Source of the DNA: Hymenochaete sp. R1
Lineage: Eukaryota > Basidiomycota > Agaricomycetes > Hymenochaetales > Hymenochaetaceae
DNA: 64,000 bases
NCBI GenBank assembly: GCA_019400425.1
Contig: JAFREE010000055.1
Coordinates: 1 to 64,000, forward strand
Direction of reading: 5' to 3'
The number at the start of each line of letters is the position of its first letter. The stretch's first letter is position 1. This document shows positions 1-12,106 of the stretch, piece after piece. Made by a program: the position numbers and the translations under genes. The notes beneath the pieces are model-generated. The model was not told the origin of the DNA. It did no database searches and was given only the letters and a program-made list of their open reading frames with translations.

Positions 1-3000
1 CTCAAAGGGCGCCGCGGGGTGATTTCAGCGACGTGCTCAATTCATCCGGCGTTTTGGGGATCGGTCGTCGGGCTCAGGCTCAACAGAGGCGGGGAGACGG
101 AAGGTCTTAAATTTCGTCCGCGACCCTCCTTTTGGAGATGGGGATGCTAAGATGGCTCCCATTCGGTGGGAGCTTTTGGGCAAACTTGAATTTTGCCATC
201 GTCCTGGCGCTGTGTTTTCCCCATCAGCCGCAGTCGCTGGGCAGCTTTTCCGCCCTGGGCCCTCCGTGCTCTCAACGCCATGACATCGCGGTCGCCCTTC
301 ATATTGCGCCCTCTTCCCTGTCGGAGCGGCCGTGATTGAGCCGGCTTTCAAGAAACTGGCCTTCGGTGGATGGTTTTGGGACTTGGAGTTGCTCTTATGC
401 ACGATTTACCGGCCTCCAATCCTCCCGTCAAGTCGGCTGCGCCCCTCATGCCCGGTGATTGCAGGCCACATGGCTAAAATTTGCCCCTCCCACGGTTGCG
501 ATGGCCCCAGCGAGATCAGAGCTCGCCGTGTCTTGGAAGATGAGGGGCCTTCCGAGTTCCTCTCGAAAGCCCGTTCCCTTAAACGGGCCCTCGCACAAAG
601 TGCAACGGCGCCAGCAACGCCTTAGAGCCGTCACCGAGTCTGCACTCAACTTAAGAGTCTCGTCTAGCGCAACACTTTCCAAAGGCCGGGGGGATGGGCT
701 CGTTTTTCTCAAGTCAAGTCAAAATCATACCGCAGTGTCGATATTGTTCACGGTTTTTGGAGGCACTTCTTTGCTGATTTTGAGGATACCGGACGGGGCG
801 GTCGGCTGTTGGGCTCATGCCTCAGCTTATGGTGTGGTGAGGCTCAAAAGATCAATCAAGTTGATTGGTTGGTCGGGAACGGACGGACGGCAGGGAGCTC
901 GAGTTCGCGTTGAGCTCTTGAAGGACTCGGTTTGCACGCCGGTTGCCGATTGCTAAATATTATGTAAGTACATGCGGTCTGTGATCGACGGGCCGGTTTT
1001 TGACCAATTTGGCAGGAACGTTCAAGCCCCTAGGTCCCCGGGACCGAGGGTTTTGATCATGTGAACTGAGCCTCGACTCACTGATCGGCAAGCTCTCGGC
1101 ATTGGCCCAGGCCCAAATTGCGGAAGCAGAAAGCTTAAATTGAGAATCCATTTTAGCGCTGCCCTCGTCAAGTCGCGCCTTACAAATTGCCCAGAAAAAC
1201 ATCCTAGGGGTCTTTCATTTTGTGCTGTTTTTCTGCAGGGAGCGCCGCAGTGTGCAATTCGAAGTGTTTTGTCTGACAAACGCGCCGCCATAAAGGCGCA
1301 CATTCCGTTTTTGTTTTAGCAGGACTTGCTGCGGTGTGCATTTGGGCACCTTAACGCGACTCGCCATTCCATCGTCGGGCTGGTGGGGCTCAAAGCGAGC
1401 CCTGCTGCGTCTTTGAGAAAACTTAAATGAGGTGCGCAAAATCCCTCTTTCCCCTAACCAACCCCCTCCAACGTCGACGCTGCTACTAAACATGCTCCAC
1501 CTCGATCAGGAGTCTCGCCACAGCACCTTCACCGAAAATCTCGAGTGGGGACCTCAAGGCAGACCGACAGTTTGTTGGTCTTCGCAAAACCGTCAGTACC
1601 CACCCGGCTACGAGCATCTGGCCCTGCGCGCTGAGCAAAGGGCAGTTCAAACCGCCCATGCAATGGTCGTTGGGATGCCGTATCTCATGAGAAATCTCCG
1701 GAACATTAGAATCTTGTGCGTGTCGGTTTCCACCTCTTCTTATGCCGAGCTGAACTAAAAAAAACAGGGGTGCTCCACACGTTTCGCGCCTGGGCGATCG
1801 AGAGAGGCATCTCACGCTACTCTTACAACGGTCGGGGTATCGTACTTTTGCAACGGTTCACTTACACGGCTCATGGGATTTTTCCGAAGTACATTCTTCT
1901 TACAATCTCAGATGTTTGCGCCCCTCGCTGACCTCCACCAGTCGTTCGACATCCGGAGTGTAACTTGGGCTTGGGGGGAGGGGCAAAGAGAGAGGAAACA
2001 GGATGGATCGTACAGAGTGTGTTGGGTGGGCCGGCCGTTCCCTCAAGGGTATCGCGGTGCGTCGTTCTTCTAGCGGATGGGTATGTTGCTGAGGGCATCG
2101 CTGCAGGGTCTGTCGGAGAATTGAGTCACAGCAGCGGTTTGTATGCTGCGCATTGCAACGATCCAACGGTTTTTTGTACATACATTATTGAAATAAAGTT
2201 TGCAAATCCGCGGCAAGCAACACCGGTATAAAATCTTTCCAGATCTAGACGAAGCCGGTATAGATCCAATCGCACAATCGATACGAGCGAAGAAAAGCTT
2301 CCGGCCCGCTACACGTGTTCAGCCCTTTCTCCCTGGATCCCGCGCGCTGGGACCTATGACACCCAGCCAGCCGCCCCTAAAGAGATTTAAGCGGGGCGCA
2401 GTCGCCGACCCAACCCAACCCCCCCCCTCCCCTTCACCTCCCTTCTCCATCCCTCCCCGCAGCCCATATCCGCCCTCTGCCGCCCACTACCTTTACCAGG
2501 GCTTAGAATCCGATGCCAATCTCAGCGTTGAGCCTAATTTGTGGCAGGCCTTGATGGATTTTTTGGTGACGTCTCGAAGGACCGTCGTTCAACTCCCTCG
2601 CACGTATCCTTGAGCAAACACCCCTCTGGGAACGGCCTGAGTCCGCAACCTCAGTCAGACAACATCGATAGAGGCGCACAGTCCATCGGCAATGGCGCAC
2701 ACAGCTTGGCGCTGGAGAATGCAGGCACAACCGGGCGCTTCATCGAAGCCGCAGCACATTGCGGCATATGCGTCTCAAACGGCAGGGGACAATTCGTCTG
2801 TTTTCCAGGGCACCTCAAACTAGGAAATGGACGGTATGTTGGTAGAAACCTCATGAAAATCCACATGAAATTAAAAAAAAAATCCCGCAGTCGTACCATC
2901 TCTCCGCCCCCGTCCGTATTCAACCCCCAGTCCCATCTCTTCCATCGCCCTTATATTTCACCCCTGACCTCCGGCGGTTGCGTCGATGCAAAGGGTGCCA

Positions 3001-5131
3001 CTGAGCTTGAAGGAAGAACTTCATATCGGTCCTTTACTGTGTTCGGGGTGCGCAAGATGTTAAGGGCTGACGAGGGCCCGGGTCAGGTCGTGCTTGACCC
3101 ACCGAGCAGTCGACCCGACTCATCCCGAAGAGCTACTCTAATGACTTAATCGAAGGCTGGGCGAAAAGGGGAAGGACGGTGGGTCGTCAGGTGGGGCTTA
3201 CCCTCTCTCAATCGGGCTTTAACCTCGAGCCTTCAGGTGCTAACTTCATTTGAGATATGATTTTTTAGCTTGAGATGCTTTGGCGACTCGATACAAGAGA
3301 AAGAAAAACCCTTGCACCGAGACGGTTTGGTCGACTGGGAGTTGTCCCTGATGAATCCGTTTAACCCCTACGACGATACGACGATAAAACACGGTGCTTT
3401 GATTGTCAAAGGGGCGGCATCACGACCGGACCGATACGGTTTTCGCACAAAGTCAGTTCTTTGGCCTCACATCCCTCATAGAAGCTACCCTCGCGACAAC
3501 TTTGCTGGCAGCCTGGTCTAACAGTTTTCTCCACAATCGTATATGGCTTTTGTGCACGATTGTCGGGCGATCTCAGACCGGACTTCAGGGCCTCTGTCTT
3601 TTGATCGTCTTTCCCTCATCCAAACAAGGCGCCTGCCCACCAGCCTCAAAATAACAAGTTTGATTTAGTCTTTGATGCTCCGTTGCTTGCCATTTTTGCT
3701 GCATTCCTCCCAAGCGCCGTCCAATTGCACCTAGGATTGGCATTCCCGCCCCGATGGACACAAAAAAGCCACCGACCGCTCCTTTGGGGAGATTTTTTTT
3801 TTTTGGGGGGGGGGGGGGGTATCGGCAAGGGGGGTTTATAGTAACAACGTTAATACAAAGTGCCCTTCACAACGTAATCGACCCACCAATTTCCTCTGAG
3901 TCACGCATGCTTCCTGACTTTTAGACGAACTATGGACCACACACACCCTCTCACCGGAAGTGCTTCTACGCACTCCGCACATCGACATATCATTCAAATG
4001 TAGCCAAAAGACCAATAGCTTAACGCTGCATTGGGAGCTTGCTTGTATCGGGCAGTATGAATGATAAAACAAACCTGTATCAATGAAATCGCCGAGGAAA
4101 CTTTGTCCGTTGAGGCCCGCATAGCTTCAGGTAAAACGGCAACGCGCTCGTGTTTGAAGAATTAAGCCAACCAACGCCACCACCCGCCTTCATTTTTCAA
4201 CAGACGGCCTTTTGATTGGTACAGGCTCAAATTGGCTTTATTTCTTATGAGTACAACTCAAGTCGTTGTGCACCGTGAAATTTTGATGCGGGTCGTAGCT
4301 ACATACGGAGACCACCCGCATACTATTTATGTGAAATAGGGAGGGGGCGCTTGCACGCCGAAACGAAGGCTGTTTGATTCACATCAGGCGAACGACGCCG
4401 CCTCCTCAGCGAGCTCCTCGAATCCGTCACTTGCACCACCACACGATTCCAAGCCCCTTTTATCACAATAAAAAATGACGACGTTTGCGCATGTTCTCAC
4501 GCGTCAACTTGAATGCGACGGTTGGTTTCTTGCGTCCAACAGTGAAAGCAAGTCATACAAATCTTAACTGAGACTGAAAGGACCCATAACAGGGCACAAC
4601 GTTTTGCAAGCTCCAGGGAAGTACTCAGTTTATCTAATGGGCTTCGAAAGGCTCCTTTGGCCCCTCTAAGTCTTGTTTGCCAACGTGTATCTGGCTTTCC
4701 ACGAAGACGGTTCTTGGCGAGAATCATCGCTGGGAAGAACGGGGGCCGAGTAAGCATCCAGCGCAAAGTCTAATAACTCTAATTGAAAAGAACGTTTTAG
4801 GAAAGCAACAGCGATACAGCGCCCCGCATATTTTGTTTTAGGCCTTGACGTGTCTGGCAACTTGCAGCGGCAAGGAGTTGTGAAAAGGCACGGCAAGGCT
4901 TTACGCTCCGCAATTGGCCAACAGTTCGTGAGGACTGGCGGTCAGGCATTTCGTTAGGTCGCTAACTCATGCGCTGCAACGACTCAGAGATAGTACGCTG
5001 TGTACGACAGGGAAGGGTTTCGACGACCTGTTAGGTCGCTAAATCACAGCTTGAATGTGCAAAACTAAGAAAAAAATCCCATCATGATTGCGCTCGAATA
5101 ATTCTTCATAGTAACTAGAAATGAAACTCCA
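1..5131. other. Gene-poor zone, no recognisable gene
   Basis: No open frame here resembles a protein family I recognise. The frames are short, overlap on both strands and lack consistent splice structure or a domain motif. The longest candidates (2200-2613 and 2541-3149, plus) are Pro/Ser-rich and look accidental. Local landmarks are a T12 run followed by G15 at 3793-3819 and two near-identical copies of TTAGGTCGCTAA near 4955 and 5031. The zone lies beside a transposase gene and is most simply read as old repeat or transposon-derived DNA. I could not define terminal inverted repeats. Confidence 0.5.
3793..3819 (+). repeat. Homopolymer junction T12-G15
   Basis: An uninterrupted run of twelve T is followed directly by fifteen G. 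It lies in DNA with no supported gene. The exact lengths may reflect slippage in the organism or in sequencing. Confidence 0.8.
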
Positions 5132-8100
5132 TCAGTCTCCCATCTGCACTCGCGCAACTATAATCAACATCGGTTCTTCGTTCAAAAGAAACTGGTCACC
5201 CACCCTGCTTAGTTGTTTGAAAACAGATACTCCTCTGTCACCCCCCCTTCTGGGAACCCACACCTGTTTGATTGCATGGCAGATACGTTCGTTGCTCCCA
5301 ATCACTTCCACATCGTGGCAGAGCTCTTCCGACCACAACCCAGCCTTAAAACTAGGGTAGTCGTGAAACGGATCGTGCACTCCTGATCTCGGTAAAATGG
5401 GAAGGTAGCGATGAACGGCAAAGAAAAAAGCTTTGATCGGACGGCCGTCTCCTGAGTTGACCGGGATCCAAAAGATTTGCCTGATTTTCCCTGGTTCGAA
5501 TTTTCCTTTTGAAGACTGAAAGAATATTAAGGAGTTGCCCTGCGTTCGAGAGAGGTGATTGTAGTATCGAGTCCCACGAATGAGTAAGCTCTTCAAGGGA
5601 AAACAGTGAGTTGGCTTGTCCCATCGACCAAACCTTAGCCTTAGCTGCTCCTTTCGACATTCAAACGCAGCCTGTACGTCCTCCTCCAGCTCCTTCAGTC
5701 TGCCCCGCTCAACTGCGTCCATTTCGAGTGAATCTTGATCCGTCGCCAGACAATCTCCTGTATTGGCGTCGCGAGGAAATGCGGAAGGTGGAAGCAACTG
5801 GAAACATTCCACAAGGGCGGCCGGCATACTTGTGTCCGAAAGCAAGCCGTATGCGTTTACAAATGCATTAAACCCGTTGAGCATTGTTTGGCCAAATTGA
5901 TCTAAGAACGGCATCAAACTTTAGCTAACGATGTAAAGAAAGTAAAGTACCTATCTTGCAGTTTGTGTTCATGCCTTGAAGCCGTCCGATCACCCTTTCA
6001 AAAGGGAATGCCCACCATCCTCGCGCGGGTCCGAAGCCTTCAAGAAACTGACCGAAGTGTAGAGCTACGTGGTGGTTGGGTAGTAGTGACTTCTTTGGCG
6101 ATCCGTTTAATAGGCTCTGCAAGTATTGATGCATGGTCTCTGTATAATTTGTCGAATGGCGGCCCGAAGTTTGCCTCGAGACGGCCCATCCGACCGCGAC
6201 TGCAAGGAGCATAGTGCACTTAAAGAGTCTCTTGGTACCCTCCACGTTTCTCCCTTCGGGGGAACAGAAGCAAATATATGCGAGAGCTGCTGGAAGATCA
6301 AACTCTATGAGAGAGCGCCATTGATCTGCTTTTAACTTCCCATGGCTGGAGTTTCCGAGATCCAGAGGGGGTCTTGCGTGCCATCGAGGTCGCGAAATGC
6401 AGCTAATGCGCTCTCTGATGATTTTGATCTCGGAAGGGGACAGCTTGTATAAGAGAGAAGAATCCCCATCGGCTGGTTCCGAATCAACGAAGAGTTCTGG
6501 ATCAATAAGAGGAAGAGGATTTAAGGTACTTCCGTTCATCGCTTCCATCCAAACAGCGGCGTCTGCTCCTCTCGACAGTAAGTCAATCAATTCGTTCTTT
6601 GTTATTCCTCGCCTAGAGTATCCTTTGATTCGAGCCTTTCGACATAGGTCTTTGAGCTTCGAAACGGTCATAAGCTCAAAACATTCCTTCCCTTGCTGTT
6701 GATCTTTAGTAGGCACGCCCGAGGAACCGCGTGGTGACTTAGAGGCTCCCGGTTTTCGCCTTTGAATCTTGGCTTGTTTTTCATCATCAACGCCGAGAAC
6801 TTCGCGAACATGGTGCTGGACCACTCCTAAAAAGAGGTTGTGCATGCCGTCAACTACAATTTGAGTCGTAGGATCCCAATATGGCAAACGGAGTAGTTCT
6901 GACCAGCGGATGCCACTTTCTTTGAAAATTCGCTTCCTTTCGGTCGCCGAAGAAGCGTCACGCCATTTTGCGGAAACCTCCCTTATTTCGTTCCCTGTGC
7001 GCCTTTGCCAGGTCCACCAGTTAATGTTGTTGATGCTGGATTTTGTCTGTGTGCAAAATCCACAGAATTTCGAAGCCGAGAAATGGGCTAATCCGCCTGC
7101 TTTACGAGCAGCGGGCAGGTCGGCCACAAGACAAGCAACGATGCTTTTCACAAGAAGGGCCTGCCCTCCGATATCGAAGTGGGTGCCGTTTCGCCATGAT
7201 TGTAGGAGTGTGTCGACTATAGGAGCCATAAAGAAGTTTATGTCGAGAACTGACGTCTCCTTGGGTCCAGGAAGAACAGCGGCCAAAAACAAGTTTTCTT
7301 GTCTGCATCTAAGCTCTGGCGGTAGATTGAGGCATGCAAGAGTGATGACACCCAACGATGCTTTTTTACCGGCCGTCTTGTTATGATAAGGGTTGAACCA
7401 ATCGATTGACATTGAAAATGCCAAACGCAATTCATCCTTGAACTCGGCCATGAACGGTAGCCCGTCTGGACCCTTGAGGCTGGGGACCAGCGTGCCGTCA
7501 AGAATGGAGAATTTGTCGCCGTTGCCTTCATGGCTAACAGTGCCCTTTCTGAGCAGATTCACCATATCGACTCGACTGAGTAGATGAGAAAGAAACTCGT
7601 CTAGGCTCTGCACTACAAGAGGTTTGATCGGCACCCGAATGCTTTTCCCTCTCTTAACTCCCGACTTCGTCAAAGATGCGCCGCACCTATTTTGATTACC
7701 AAGAAGCTGGCTGGAGCAACGTCGGGGGTAAAAGAGAAAGCCCCCAGCTCTCTGTTCTGGTTCGTAGCAGCATCCGCAGGATGGGCACGATGCATACGTA
7801 GTCGTCTCGCTTCTCAGGTTTAGCCTCTGTACGATCGTTCGTACGTCCGCCGGGATAGCGGCTGTTGAGCCTCGTCCACCCGGAACAATGTACAGAAGCT
7901 TCTGGAGCAACTTCAGACTGAAATTGCACCACTGGCGTGTAACGCCGGCGAAGATGTGAAGAGAGACGATTAGAAAAATAGCAATTGCAGCTGCAGGCTG
8001 TGTTTGTGCGAATGCATTGCCGGAGTTGCACTCTCCACGGCGGCAACCGACAAATGCATTAAAACAGAGTGAATTTCGAGGTGCCAAGACGAATGCACTT

Positions 8101-8429
8101 GACTTACCGATTTTCCTAACATCAACGGCTTCGCCTGGCTCTTTATCATTTGAAGAGCGTATTGATTCCTCTTCGCTGACCTGACAAAAGATCATGTATG
8201 CTTCTGTTTTGCACTTTGAGCTTGCAGTTGTTTGAGTTGCGAGGCCATAAGCTCTGTCCTTTAGAGATTGCAAGGTGGAAATCCCCTTTAAGATGTACGT
8301 TGTGAGGGCAGTTCGCGTCAAGATCAGTCTGTTTCTAACCTTTCCTTCCGATGTGCATTTGTAGACCCGGAAGGTCTCCCAGTCCTGACGTAATTCAAGC
8401 AACTCTTTCCCATGGGTTTCATCCTCCAT
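5132..8429 (-). CDS. tnp2-family (CACTA/Plavaka-like) transposase
   Basis: Probable cut-and-paste transposase of the fungal tnp2 group. Two exons, 8429-5951 and 5901-5132, join in frame across a 49-nt GTAC...TAG intron to give about 1082 aa. The first ATG in the long open frame is at 8429, but the frame is open further upstream to about 8531, so an upstream exon is possible. Visible parts in order: an N-terminal Cys cluster (CPSCG, then RRC and NRCG) like a zinc ribbon; the DDE-fold start with SIDWFNPYHNKTAG and ACLNLPPELR; ADLPAARKAGG followed by a FCGFC knuckle; DGMHNLFLGVVQHH, a hallmark of tnp2 proteins; an inserted SAP-like helix pair (SKLKDLCRKARIKGYSRR); then a Gln/Leu-rich tail and PGKIRQIFW-type C-terminus. 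No frameshift or stop was seen, so it may be active. Terminal inverted repeats were not located. Family assignment is firm, the exact subfamily is not. Confidence 0.85.
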
Positions 8430-8531
8430 TAAAAACGTGCTGAGCGCCGCGCTGGTGTGCGTGGCAGATGAAGGTGGATCCGAGCATTGAGATTTCAAAT
8501 TGGAGATGCTATAAAACAAGGATTTGAACAA

Positions 8532-10063
8532 ACTTTGAAGAATACTGGTGAGAAGTAAAGTGAAAACTTGAACCTTGAGCTGGTCTCAGTGCCTTCGTCT
8601 TGCAAGTGGGTTGTTTCGGGGTCGAGAGTTCGTGGATCGATGCGGTTCTTTCGATGCCTCTCTCTGTCTTTCGGTGACCCGGGTGCGCCATTGCAAAGTT
8701 GGCAACGGCACGGCCGGTGAAAGGCGAAGTTGTATGACCCGCCGCGTTCCCCCTCAGATATTCCGGCTTCAAATTTCATGTTGCAGAGGGAATTGGAGAA
8801 CATGGGTGGGATGAAATTAACGAGACGCTTGACGAAACTCAATCGCACCTTACCTCGTCCGAGTCAGCCTCGACTCTCAAGGCCGGACGCTGGGTCGATT
8901 GCTGCTTTCACATCCTTTCCCTCCGTGTCCGAGTGCCGCTGCTCGTTGAACAATGACGACCGGGAATTCCGCCGCGGAGAAACAAAAAGGGAGGGTGCGG
9001 CGTTACATTGTGCAAGACGATGGCAGAGTGAGTCATTGGTAGTAGTCCTGAGTAACATCGATGCAAGTCGATGTTGCCGGGCGGGCGCGCGGGGACTCGG
9101 ATGCGCGCGAAGCGGATCGTCCAGATATCTAGATAAGATTAGCTACGATCGTCGTCACGGTGTTCCGCCACGCGAGATACCTTTTTTTTCGCTTTTAACT
9201 TCGATCTTCAAGTAAGTCTTGACCGAGGCTCGTGGCCGTAGCCCATTCACTTGGCTTCTGGCCATCACGAACCCTTAGGGGAATCAAGCAGAGGCTCAAG
9301 GTCCAACTGGCAACCCTCCGAGTCCCGACGGCAGAGGTTAAGTAAAGAAGTTAGAAAAGTTGAACTGACTGACCAAAACTGTCATATAAGAGGCTTGAGC
9401 GACTCAACAGCCGATACTACTCCGCCATACGCGTTGCCGTCGTATGATTTGCGAGACGTGAGTGTCGAGGGGACAGGAATGGGACGTTGCTGAGCAAGCG
9501 CAACTGAAGCGAAGAGAGTTCTACTACTAGTATGAGGACCGTCAGCTTAGCTTCGACAATATCGCCGAGAAATGAAAAGTGAGACGCTGCCGAGCTGAGC
9601 TAGCAAGCTACTTTCGGCATGACCGGAAAAAGTGTAAGGACTTTTTCTCTCCCAAATTAGGAAAGAGTTCGATCCCCATCATCTCCTCATCCTACTACTA
9701 CTGGATGGCTATAGCCGCCATACGCGGCAGGAACGATGACGGTAAGGCTTTAAAAGCAAACAAACCGCTTAAAGAACGTGACTCGAGTGACTGACTGTGT
9801 ATCATACAACTCACAATAATATAAAGTTTGATTGAACAAAGCAGAAAAGGGAAAGGCGCGTGAGGTAATCGAAGTGACGGTATTAACGTTTCTTTCAAGC
9901 ATGTATCTTACGCATCTTATATCCATTCAACTACGCGTTTGACTTTAAAAAAGATCAGCGAGAACTGAAGACAGTTCAAGAACAAATGTAAGATATTGAT
10001 TCATAAGCTCGCATTGAGATTCGGTTCAATTTTTATTTATCTTCAAGATCGATTTGTCAGAGC
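8532..10063. other. Gap without recognisable gene
   Basis: The upstream flank of the transposase and the DNA beyond it. Several short frames exist (for example 8730-9215, plus) but none shows a domain, a signal peptide or conserved-looking sequence. It probably contains the end of the transposon, although no inverted repeat matching the other flank could be picked out by eye. Confidence 0.4.
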
Positions 10064-10474
10064 ATGGCAAAGGTCTTTGTTGGCGTGGCCATCTTCTTTG
10101 GTCTTCTGCTTTTGATGTCAGCCACTTTTATGCTTGTAGTGCTGGTGGTGCACGTTGGTATTGGTCTTGGGAAGGGGTTGGTCGTTGGAGGAGCAAAGGT
10201 AATGTGTGAAGGGCTACGGGTTGGCTTGAAGTATGTTGGCAGATCGTGGACATTTTGGATGCCAGGTGGACGAGGGTGTGCAACCAGTTGCACAAAGTTA
10301 GAAGCGAAACTAATGTTTCCATGCAAAATAAATCTACTTATTCCAAAACACCGCCTCACTGGTCATTGTAGGTTTAAAGTGAGAAATTACGGTGTTGGGC
10401 TCATCCCATTCACTTTTCTTACCTTTCACCATTCCTCCCATTCTGAAAGTGCCGCCAACAACAGGGTACCATAA
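10064..10474 (+). CDS. Hypothetical small membrane protein (weak)
   Basis: An ATG-initiated frame of 136 aa. The first ~35 residues form one strongly hydrophobic segment (FFGLLLLMSATFMLVVLVV) that could be a signal anchor or single transmembrane helix. It is followed by a Gly-rich basic stretch and a Ser/His/Asn tail without a recognised domain. No intron is needed. The frame starts with a plausible AGC-ATGG context, but codon use and the degraded neighbourhood give little support. It could equally be chance coding in repeat-derived DNA. Confidence 0.25.
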   Translation: MAKVFVGVAIFFGLLLLMSATFMLVVLVVHVGIGLGKGLVVGGAKVMCEGLRVGLKYVGRSWTFWMPGGRGCATSCTKLEAKLMFPCKINLLIPKHRLTGHCRFKVRNYGVGLIPFTFLTFHHSSHSESAANNRVP

Positions 10475-10557
10475 ATCACGTATAAGTGTAGTAGATGTCG
10501 CGGGCGAACTGTCTGATATGGGCTTGAAATAGCATTGACTGTAATGAGTCGGAGTTA

Positions 10558-12106
10558 CTAAACAAGTATCAGAGACTCACGTCTTCCCCTGATCTCTTCA
10601 CGCATCAATTGAGACTCGACGGTGAATTCAACGAACTGAAAGCTCTCAAGTCTGCAAAGGTTGGTCGTCATCTTTTTGCTACCGGTCTTCGATCCAGCCG
10701 GAAACACCAGCGTGTTGATTAGGCGCGCAGCCAAAAGGACCTGCGTTTCCTCTGACTCCAAGACTTTCGGTTGCGACAAATACGAGACTTGGATATCATA
10801 CGGGATGAGGTCCACGACCTTGATTTCTTTCGTCCGGAACTGTGGGCTGATGGATGCCCCGTAGAGAACGGCTTCCAGCACAGCCGACTCGTCAGCATTC
10901 ACGCTGACGTCGATTTTGTCTTCACCTACGACGGACTTGACAGCAGCTTGAACCATTGTTGTTTAAGAGTGGCCACCAGAGAGAATCACGGAAGAAATAT
11001 CGTTTAGTGTGAGCTCCGCGTTCGCGATTGCATCCAGGATAGGTTGGGAAAATTTGGGGCCGAGGTCAGAGCATGCAGCCTCAAAAGAAGACCGACTGAT
11101 TTTACTGCGGTAATCGACGTCGAATGCAATGCTCTCTACCTTTGCAGCAGCTTTGTTATTCGCGCTCAATTCCGCTTTGATGCAGTCTGCCTCCTTCCAA
11201 AGCTTCGCCATACCACGAGCATCTCCCGTAATGGGTTGTTTGTGCTTGACTTCGAAGTCAAGCGCCAGCATATCTCGTAACCGCCAGTCGAGCTCCAAAC
11301 CACCTGTGGATTGGTCGAAGCCAACGCCTGCCACCGTAATTTGAGTGGCATTCTTTCCTTTCTTTCCCTTTCCAGAAGTCGTTTCGAAGGACGCAACTGT
11401 CGCCCGTACTCCGCCAGCTCCGGCATCATAAATAACATGCCGTGCTTTGTTTTCGAATGTTCTTGTCATTGCATAGTTCATCGCAACTGCCGTGCCATCG
11501 TTCACCATGATCGCAAGCTTCAAACCACCAATTTCTACAGCATCTGCAACCGCGTCTCGCTCGAATTGCGTGAAGTACGGCGGAACGACCACGACGACAT
11601 CACGGACAGGTTCCCGGTGGTCAGGTCCGCCGACGGTCTCCGTGAGATCCTTGATATATGAGAATTGCATGGCGATGGGCTCCTCTGCACTCCACTCTGT
11701 TGTATTGTGGTCGGAACGGACAACACTGACTGTGTTTCGGGAGGTGGGTAAGAGCTGAGCTCGGCTGATGCTTTTGAATACGTCGACGGCCTCGGATTGA
11801 AATGGTGCTCCTCCAATAGTTTTAGGTATGTAAAAGAGTCTTGCGGATACGTGGTGGCCTATTAAATGTCGTTGCAAGTTACAGAGGGTAAAATGCTAGA
11901 GGGTAGTGACGTACGAGATTGTATGAATCAGAGCCAAAGAGGCGTTCGTCTCCCTTCCAGCCTACTGACGGCTGGATTTTACGCTTTGAGCCACGATTAA
12001 GAAGTACATCAAAAGGTATTCCTGACTTTATTATCGAAGCTTTGATCCATTCCGTGCCGTAGGCAATTGCAAGCAACGAAGCAGATACAGAGATATGCGA
12101 GAGCAA
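10558..12106 (-). pseudogene. Broken Lhs1/Hyou1-type ER Hsp70 copy
   Basis: Clear homology to fungal Lhs1, the large ER-lumen Hsp70 that acts as nucleotide exchange factor for Kar2/BiP. The first exon (12106-11915) carries AYGTEWIKASI and FDVLLNRGSKRKIQ. A 56-nt intron (11914-11859) leads to PQDSFTYLKTIGGAPF and then most of the actin-like ATPase domain (VVVVPPYFTQFERDAV, DGTAVAMNYAM, LSGGHS). An in-frame TAA at 10963-10965 interrupts this where relatives as I recall them read Arg in an SRTPMVQ-like motif. The frame then resumes (TTMVQAAVKSVVGEDK, NADESAVLEA) and fades near 10558, so the substrate-binding half is missing. The phosphate loop has Ala where family members carry Asp. A hydrophobic signal-like stretch (TALYFSSIPLALAYLC) lies just upstream in another frame. 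Together this suggests a truncated, non-functional duplicate. Confidence 0.75.

Noticed and set aside
2200..3149. Two overlapping frames of 137 and 202 aa near the left end
   Set aside because: They overlap each other, are Pro/Ser-rich and match no family I know; treated as chance.
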